This document shows, in pieces, positions 6,546-11,019 of a DNA stretch of 11,019 nt. Both the position numbers and the translations under genes were made by a program. Location: NCBI GenBank assembly GCA_002440805.1, contig DJVD01000205.1, positions 773 to 11,791 of the forward strand, written 5' to 3'. Source of the stretch: Chloroflexi bacterium UBA6265. GTDB lineage: Bacteria; Chloroflexota; Chloroflexia; Thermomicrobiales; UBA6265. The stretch's first letter is position 1. Every line of letters starts with the position of its first letter. Below the pieces are notes generated by a model. The model did not search any database. It was not told the origin of the DNA and saw only the letters and a program-made list of their open reading frames with translations.

Positions 6546-8153
6546 TTACACCGTTCGCACATACACTGGCGTACCGATTCCGGCCCAATTCCACATGAAC
6601 TCGGAATCCTCCAGCAGCATGTTGATGCAGCCGTGGCTACCTGGCCGGCCGATGGTTTCCGGTGTGCGCCACCAGGCGTAGTGCAGTGCATGGCCACGAT
6701 TGGTGAAGTACTGCGTGTAGAGCACGTTCTCCAGCTTGTAGAAGTACTCGGCACCAATGGCTCCACTTTCCATGGTCTCATTCTCGACCCGGGTGTTGAT
6801 CCAGTAGAAGCCCGGCGGTGTTTCCCACCCCGGCATACCCGTGGTGACGACGATTGTCCGCACCGGATTACGCCCCTCGTAGGCCACCATTAACTGCTGT
6901 GTCAGCTGGATATCGATCCAGCGACCTTCCCACGGGGCATCGTCTGGCAGCGGCGTCGGCGCAATCGGCGCAGATCGACCAATATTGCGAGCGAAGACAA
7001 AGCCACCATCGCCAAGTTGGGCCCACACGAAGGAGTTTTCCACAACTTCCTCGCCGCGCACCCAGGCAACTACGGTCACTTGCTCTTGCCAGCCGAGTTC
7101 ACGGATTGTGGCAGACGTGGTGTTGGGTTCGGCGCGAACGTTGGTTTCTCCCAGGGAGATACCGCTCCAGACAGAGACATTCCAACTGGAAACATCGCCG
7201 GCAATGGCCGTATCGGCGGCGGTTGGGGTGCGCAGGAATTCCCCGGCCACCCAGCCACTGTAGCCATCCACATAGCCGGGAATCCAGTCGCCGGAGGCGC
7301 CGGCAACGGCGATGAAGCTGGCGTTATCATCCAGCACCACGATCACCTCGGCATCCAGGCTGGGGCCGCGGCGCAACCGCAAGCCTTCTGGCGAGGACAC
7401 AAGCGTGGTCTCGCCAAAACTCGGTGGATTGGGCACAAACGCGGCATCCTGCTCCAGCTTGTTATCGATCACCCATTGCTTGCCGAGCATGCGCAGGCCC
7501 ACGGTCTGGTTGGAGGCGAGATCGATCACCGCATTCTCAAACACCTGCGTGGTGGTGCCATTGTTCACAAACGCCTTCGATACCGGTGCGCCAAGGAGCT
7601 GCTCGCCCCCGGTTGCCTTCCAGAACGTCTCAATCTTTCCCGTCACCATAAATCCGGTGCGCTCAACCCAGGTTCCCGTCGCTCCGCGGGTTTCTTTCTT
7701 GCGGGCGCTGGCATCAGCGATGCCCTCAATCACTTTTTTATCCAGCGCCAAACCGCGCACGCGGCCGGCCTCCGGCTGATCGGGATCGTAGCGGAAAGTC
7801 ATCGCTTCAAAGGTTTGATGGCTTTCCACCACATCGGCCATATAGCGCAACTCGCTCAGTGGCGCGCCAAAGGTTTGAATGCCGCCGAAATCGGTCCATG
7901 GCTGCAGGAACGGCACGCCGAGGTTGTGGCCGGTTTGGGCAAAGTACTGGTCGTTCTCTGTCACCCAACTCGGATGGCTTTCACTGGCAGGAAGCGGCGA
8001 ATCGGGGTTGATCGTTACCGGTTCGGTGGTGCTCTCCGGACCGATCGGCTCAATGAGCTGGGCACCACTGGTCAACCTGGCAAACGATGTGGCGGCCGCG
8101 GCGGCGATGGTGGCGAGCACACCGGAACGTCGGGTGAAGGTGTTGGCTGGCAT
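6546..8153 (-). CDS. Exported L,D-transpeptidase (YkuD) with LGFP-like repeats and SH3b domains
   Basis: This secreted 535-residue enzyme probably makes or edits peptidoglycan cross-links. I start it at the ATG at 8153, with GGAGAG 9 bases before it, rather than the longer ORF from 8273, which has no ribosome site. The N-terminus has an RR pair (8-9) and an Ala-rich hydrophobic run (about 11-24), a Sec or weak Tat signal. Two LGFP-like repeats follow, at about 78-125 (FGGIQTFGAPLSEL) and about 173-215 (ATGGEQLLGAPVSKAF). Two SH3b-like domains, at about 255-308 and 335-392, show the GLRLRRGPS and NVRAEPNT openings and usually bind wall material. The YkuD domain spans about 411-535. H488 lies in the first His motif (GHALHYAWW), and SHGCIN (506-511) supplies the catalytic C509. 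The barrel-protein gene follows after 124 bp. Its natural acceptor peptide is unknown. Confidence 0.9.
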   Translation of the reverse strand: MPANTFTRRSGVLATIAAAAATSFARLTSGAQLIEPIGPESTTEPVTINPDSPLPASESHPSWVTENDQYFAQTGHNLGVPFLQPWTDFGGIQTFGAPLSELRYMADVVESHQTFEAMTFRYDPDQPEAGRVRGLALDKKVIEGIADASARKKETRGATGTWVERTGFMVTGKIETFWKATGGEQLLGAPVSKAFVNNGTTTQVFENAVIDLASNQTVGLRMLGKQWVIDNKLEQDAAFVPNPPSFGETTLVSSPEGLRLRRGPSLDAEVIVVLDDNASFIAVAGASGDWIPGYVDGYSGWVAGEFLRTPTAADTAIAGDVSSWNVSVWSGISLGETNVRAEPNTTSATIRELGWQEQVTVVAWVRGEEVVENSFVWAQLGDGGFVFARNIGRSAPIAPTPLPDDAPWEGRWIDIQLTQQLMVAYEGRNPVRTIVVTTGMPGWETPPGFYWINTRVENETMESGAIGAEYFYKLENVLYTQYFTNRGHALHYAWWRTPETIGRPGSHGCINMLLEDSEFMWNWAGIGTPVYVRTV

Positions 8154-8162
8154 GGATAGGAT

Positions 8163-8168
8163 CTCTCC
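8163..8168 (-). promoter_or_regulatory. Ribosome binding site deciding the transpeptidase start
   Basis: GGAGAG on the minus strand lies 9 bases before the ATG at 8153. The 40-residue extension reached from the ATG at 8273 has no such site, and it would place a second hydrophobic stretch ahead of a normal-looking signal peptide. Confidence 0.65.
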
Positions 8169-8241
8169 GGACTGAAAAACACGAATGATCGGTGCGGTCA
8201 CGAGCAGCACAAACCACGGGGGCAGCATTTGCCGCTTTCTT

Positions 8242-8273
8242 CTTATACGCACAGCAACCGGAATTGGTGTCAT
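8242..8273 (-). promoter_or_regulatory. Candidate promoter of the L,D-transpeptidase gene
   Basis: On the minus strand a TATAAG -10 (8247-8242, five of six consensus bases) is preceded by ATGACA (8273-8268, five of six). The spacing of 20 bases is longer than ideal. It would start transcription near 8235, about 80 bases before the ATG at 8153. A second weak option is TTGACG (8309-8304) inside the palindrome TGACGTCA (8301-8308), which lacks a convincing -10. Confidence 0.3.
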
Positions 8274-8327
8274 GCGTCTGTATGGCTAGTGTACGTTCAC
8301 TGACGTCAAACCGGCAAGGCAGAAAGG

Positions 8328-8359
8328 ATGGGCGACCGGGCCTATGCCCAGTCGCCCAT
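8328..8359 (-). terminator. Stem-loop terminator of the zinc peptidase gene
   Basis: The arms 8328-8341 and 8346-8359 pair over 14 bases around a 4-base loop. The single imperfect position reads as a G-U pair in the minus-strand RNA but as a C-A mismatch in the plus-strand RNA, which favours a minus-strand terminator. It lies about 30 bases past the peptidase stop codon. Only a short T-rich stretch (CCTTTCT) follows. Confidence 0.65.
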
Positions 8360-8387
8360 TCAGCAATACCGTGGTTATCTGAGGTGA

Positions 8388-9080
8388 CTAATCGCGGCGC
8401 ATGCCAGCAACCATCATCACGTAGTAGAGCAGGGTGAGCAGCGACGCGGCGAACCCGGCGACATATGTCCAGGCGGCAGAATCGAGCATGTTATCCACGC
8501 CCTTGCCTTCCGGACCATTGGCGACACCACCATCAACGATACCCGCGTGTACCAGGGCGACCTTGGCGCGCTTGCTGGCATCGAACTCCACCGGCAGGGT
8601 AACAAGCGCGAACACAGTGGAGAGTCCAAACAGGGCAATGCCCAGCCAGGCCATTCCGGCCATGTTCAGCAGCACACCGCCGATAATCACGAAGATACCG
8701 AGGTTGGAGCCAATATTCACGATCGGCACGATTGCCGTGCGTGTTTTCAGCGGCGCGTAGCCGGTAGCATGCTGGATAGCGTGCCCCGCTTCGTGCGCGG
8801 CAACCGCTACGGCAGCGATGCTTGGCACACTATGAATGCCTTGCGACAGGCGAAGTACGCGCTTGCGAGGATCGTAATGATCGCTCAGTTCGCCCTTCAC
8901 CATCTCAATTTGCACATCATGGAGGCCATTATCATCCAGCACCATCCGGGCCGCCTGGGCACCGGTGAGGCCGCGACTGTTGGCTACCTTGGAATACTTG
9001 CTATAGCTGCCCTTAACCTTGGATTGCGCCCATACCATGAGCAGAATACCGGGCAACATAAACATGAAATACATCGCCAT
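8388..9080 (-). CDS. Membrane zinc metallopeptidase, YugP type
   Basis: The 230-residue product matches the neutral zinc peptidase family of Bacillus YugP (usual length about 225 residues), an integral membrane peptidase whose substrates are poorly known. The N-terminal membrane segment is at about 4-18. The DHYDPRKRVLRLS segment (67-79) is typical of the family, and the catalytic HEAGH (H96, E97, H100) follows, with two His zinc ligands and the general base Glu. Hydrophobic helices lie at about 115-139, 143-163 and 205-225. TLPVEFDASKRA (161-172) is the conserved segment that may hold the third ligand. The start ATG at 9080 has GAGG 8 bases upstream; an ATG two codons later is possible. It has its own terminator and is divergent from the prenyl synthase gene. 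No clear promoter was found in the 230-bp gap. Confidence 0.9.
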   Translation of the reverse strand: MAMYFMFMLPGILLMVWAQSKVKGSYSKYSKVANSRGLTGAQAARMVLDDNGLHDVQIEMVKGELSDHYDPRKRVLRLSQGIHSVPSIAAVAVAAHEAGHAIQHATGYAPLKTRTAIVPIVNIGSNLGIFVIIGGVLLNMAGMAWLGIALFGLSTVFALVTLPVEFDASKRAKVALVHAGIVDGGVANGPEGKGVDNMLDSAAWTYVAGFAASLLTLLYYVMMVAGMRRD

Positions 9081-9310
9081 TGGTGATACCTCATCTCATT
9101 GCTCTTCGCTGCAGCACGGGCTCGATTTCGGCGAATATCCATGTGCCTGCAGGGGGAAAGCGGTTCTTTTCCGACTTCTAGTTTACGCTATGCTGTGGAG
9201 AGTGGGCCAGAATTACACTTACTTTGCGTAACAAATTCCGGCTAACCCTACCATCAGTGACTATACGTATGATCGAGCTCATTCGGATTCCTGGGGAGGA
9301 GCCCTTACTC
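9081..9310. other. Divergent intergenic region between yugP-like and prenyl synthase genes
   Basis: This 230-bp stretch separates two divergently transcribed genes and should hold both promoters. On the plus strand TATGAT (9268-9273, five of six -10 bases) lies about 40 bases before the GTG start at 9311, but without a recognisable -35. TATGCT (9190-9195) is another weak -10. On the minus strand TAAACT (about 9186-9181) is a weak -10. I see no strong operator, repeat or RNA gene. Confidence 0.3.
9293..9301 (+). promoter_or_regulatory. Strong ribosome binding site deciding the GTG start of the prenyl synthase
   Basis: GGGGAGGAG lies 9 bases before the GTG at 9311. The upstream in-frame TTG at 9224 and ATG at 9269 have no comparable site, so the open frame upstream of 9311 is probably not translated. 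Confidence 0.8.
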
Positions 9311-10363
9311 GTGCCGATTTCTTTATCTCATACCGATCGCATGGCACTGCTGGATGAACAGCTTGCCCGATCGTTGCAGGCGTTGGCAGGTCCATCAGAA
9401 TTGATGGACCGCATGGCGCGTTACAGCCTCGGGCTAATCAGCACCCAGGGTGAACCGACTGATGAGCAAACCCGACAGCAGGTACAGGGCAAACGATTAC
9501 GTCCGCAAATCGCGATGCTGGTGGCCGAAGCCGTGGGCGGGTCCGCTGCAGCGGCGGCTCCTGTAGCTGCCGCCATCGAACTCCTGCACAACTTCACGCT
9601 GATTCACGACGATATCCAGGATCGCAGTCCCAATCGTCGCCACCGGCCAACCGTGTGGCGCGTGTGGAGCGATGCCCAGGCCATCAATGCTGGCGATGCC
9701 CTGTTCGCGGTGAGCCAACTCAGCTTGCTGGATGCAGCGGAACGAGTGCCTGCCGATATCCTGCAAACATTGATCGGCGAGTTCAATCGCTGCACCATCG
9801 ATATCGTGCGGGGCCAGGTGCAGGACCTGAACAACGAGGGCCGATCCAATGTCACGCCGGAAGATTACCTGGAGATGATCGGCGGCAAAACAGCAGCCAT
9901 CCTGCGCTATAGCGCCTGGGCCGGGGCGATGGTCGGCGGCGTCGACCGTCGTACGGCCGATCGTATTGGCGATTTGGGCATGTCGATCGGCATGGGATTC
10001 CAGATCCGTGATGACATGCTGGGCATCTGGAGCCCCGCCGAGCAGACAGGCAAAGCCGCGGCCGATGATTTGCGGCGGCGAAAACAAACATTGCCGGTGC
10101 TGATCCTGCGCGCTGCCGCCAACGAGGAAGATGCCGAGTGGATCGAGACCAACTATCGGTCCGAAGAGCTCGATGAAACACAGGTGGCAGAGCTGCTTTC
10201 CCTGCTGGCCAAATACAATGTGGAAGCACGGACCGCCGAACATGTCCGCGCGGAGCATGCGCGTTCGCTGGCAATCCTGGAGGAAGTGTTCGGCGATTCC
10301 GATCAACCAGCGGTCACTGCCCTGCGTGACCTGGTGACGCAACTGGTGGATCGATCGTTTTAG
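9311..10363 (+). CDS. Polyprenyl diphosphate synthase, probably geranylgeranyl type
   Basis: This cytoplasmic trans-isoprenyl diphosphate synthase condenses isopentenyl diphosphate with allylic diphosphates to give precursors of carotenoids, quinones or lipid carriers. With the GTG at 9311 as start (strong GGGGAGGAG site) it has 350 residues, normal for the family. Landmarks are GKRLRP (60-65), the first Asp-rich motif DDIQD (100-104) followed by RRHRPT (109-114), GQVQDL (168-173), GGKTA (191-195) and the second motif in GFQIRDDMLG (229-238). The second motif ends in Gly rather than Asp, a variant I know from actinobacterial and Chloroflexota proteins. The residue five before the first motif is F95. 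An aromatic there, without an insertion in the motif, marks short-chain (C20) type I GGPP synthases, whereas long-chain enzymes usually have a small residue. The acetyltransferase gene starts 12 bases after the stop. Confidence 0.92.
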   Translation: MPISLSHTDRMALLDEQLARSLQALAGPSELMDRMARYSLGLISTQGEPTDEQTRQQVQGKRLRPQIAMLVAEAVGGSAAAAAPVAAAIELLHNFTLIHDDIQDRSPNRRHRPTVWRVWSDAQAINAGDALFAVSQLSLLDAAERVPADILQTLIGEFNRCTIDIVRGQVQDLNNEGRSNVTPEDYLEMIGGKTAAILRYSAWAGAMVGGVDRRTADRIGDLGMSIGMGFQIRDDMLGIWSPAEQTGKAAADDLRRRKQTLPVLILRAAANEEDAEWIETNYRSEELDETQVAELLSLLAKYNVEARTAEHVRAEHARSLAILEEVFGDSDQPAVTALRDLVTQLVDRSF

Positions 10364-10374
10364 GAGTGGCTGCG

Positions 10375-11019
10375 ATGGACGATGCCATCTTGAACGCTGA
10401 ACTCGGCCCCTTCCTGAACTGGCATGGCACTGCGGTGCCACAGCGAGAAGTACTGCAGGGCCGATATGTACGCCTGGTGCCGCTCGATATCGAGACGCAC
10501 ACTGCGCCCCTCTTTGCCGCCCAGGATGGCGACGATCGCACCTGGCTTTATATGGGCAATGGCCCGTTTGCCGATGAAGCATCGTTCCGTACGTATGTCG
10601 ACAAAATGGCTAGCTCGTCCGATCCGCTTGCGTTTGCCGTGATACCGGTGGATGGCGATCCGGCGGGTGTCATTACCTACATGCGCATTGATGCCGCCAA
10701 CGGCAGCATCGAAATTGGCCACATCTGGTATGGGGCCTCCATCCAGCGCAGCCCGGTCACCACCGAGGTGGTGTACCTCACCGCCAAACACGCGTTTGAT
10801 GTGCTTGGCTATCGCCGGTTCGAATGGAAATGCCACAACCGTAACGAACGCAGCAAACGCGCTGCCGAGCGGTTTGGATTTACGTTTGAGGGCGTTTTTC
10901 GCAATCATATGATCCTGCGCGGGCGCAATCGCGACACCGCGTGGTACTCGATCACGGCCGAGGAGTGGCCAGCGATCAGGGCCGGGTTTGAGGCCTGGCT
11001 CGATCCGGCCAACTTCGAT
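10375..11019 (+). CDS. GNAT-family N-acetyltransferase (RimJ/RimL-like), 3' end outside window
   Basis: The frame is open from the ATG at 10375 to the window edge (215 codons, no stop). AGGAG (10362-10366) lies 8 bases before the ATG and overlaps the stop codon of the prenyl synthase gene, so the two are probably co-transcribed and coupled. The product looks like a cytoplasmic acetyl-CoA-dependent transferase of the RimL-like group. It has the opening GRYVRLVPLD (29-38), a beta strand pair ending in EIGHIWYG (113-120), an acetyl-CoA loop region at IQRSPVTTE (123-131), and RNERSKRAAERFGF (156-169) leading into the FEGVFRNH strand (171-178). The C-terminal RNRDTAWYSIT and EEWPAIRAGFEAWL segments suit the end of this subfamily, so probably only a few residues are missing. 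The acceptor substrate is unknown; a protein N-terminus or a small amine are both possible. Confidence 0.88.
   Translation, partial: MDDAILNAELGPFLNWHGTAVPQREVLQGRYVRLVPLDIETHTAPLFAAQDGDDRTWLYMGNGPFADEASFRTYVDKMASSSDPLAFAVIPVDGDPAGVITYMRIDAANGSIEIGHIWYGASIQRSPVTTEVVYLTAKHAFDVLGYRRFEWKCHNRNERSKRAAERFGFTFEGVFRNHMILRGRNRDTAWYSITAEEWPAIRAGFEAWLDPANFD

Noticed and set aside
7017..8159. A 380-codon plus-strand ORF opposite the L,D-transpeptidase gene
   Set aside because: It is antisense to a gene with an intact active-site motif and shows no recognisable motif.
8154..8273. A 40-residue N-terminal extension of the L,D-transpeptidase from the ATG at 8273
   Set aside because: There is no ribosome site before 8273, a candidate promoter overlaps the extension, and the ATG at 8153 has GGAGAG and a normal signal peptide.
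8301..8308. Palindrome TGACGTCA upstream of the transpeptidase
   Set aside because: It is a perfect 8-base palindrome but isolated, without flanking symmetry or a partner site, so it is not enough to call an operator.
9224..9310. A 29-residue N-terminal extension of the prenyl synthase from a TTG at 9224
   Set aside because: It lacks a ribosome site, and the strong GGGGAGGAG before the GTG at 9311 fits the family length better.
9497..10582. A 361-codon minus-strand ORF opposite the prenyl synthase and acetyltransferase genes
   Set aside because: It spans two well-supported genes in antisense and its Cys/His-rich composition is that of a shadow frame.
1..11019. CRISPR arrays, insertion sequences, tRNA genes, toxin-antitoxin or phage-defence genes
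   Set aside because: I looked for tandem repeats with spacers, terminal inverted repeats, transposase or defence motifs and tRNA-like cloverleaves, and saw none.

Overview
This window is about 58-60% G+C by eye and looks like a chromosomal stretch of a Gram-positive-like, high-GC bacterium, most likely a member of the Chloroflexota (Thermomicrobia-like lineages). That assignment is an inference. It rests on the sugar-binding protein, which is exported by a twin-arginine signal of the SRRDLIKRGSALGLSG type; on the wall enzyme, which combines LGFP-like repeats, SH3b domains and a YkuD domain; and on a prenyl synthase with a DDMLG second motif. I see no phage, transposon, CRISPR, tRNA or rRNA gene.

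Layout. The 3' part of recJ (1-966, +) runs to a strong shared stem-loop (991-1024) and faces a minus-strand ABC sugar importer. In transcription order the importer is a Tat-exported substrate-binding protein (4467-3019), an intercistronic stem-loop (2982-2949), a MalF-type permease (2915-1968) and a MalG-type permease (1966-1049). The binding protein resembles the trehalose/maltose (ThuE-like) group. No ATPase gene is present, so the importer must use one encoded elsewhere. Upstream of the binding protein is a 277-bp intergenic region with two nested perfect inverted repeats and a candidate promoter.

Next, also on the minus strand, is a probable cell-envelope cluster: an exported L,D-transpeptidase (8153-6546), an unrecognised membrane-anchored protein whose outer domain looks like a beta/alpha barrel (6421-5228), and a small FMN-binding split-barrel protein (5212-4745). 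Upstream of these is a separate minus-strand YugP-type membrane zinc peptidase (9080-8388) with its own terminator hairpin. It is divergent from a plus-strand pair: a polyprenyl (probably geranylgeranyl) diphosphate synthase (9311-10363) and a GNAT acetyltransferase (10375 to the window end, cut off).

How the genes work together: the importer genes form one transport unit and recJ is housekeeping DNA repair. The transpeptidase and the barrel protein both appear to act outside the membrane. The prenyl synthase and the acetyltransferase are closely spaced and probably co-transcribed. The window reads mostly as ordinary chromosomal content. The least explained parts are the 397-residue barrel protein and the repeat-rich regulatory region before the binding-protein gene.
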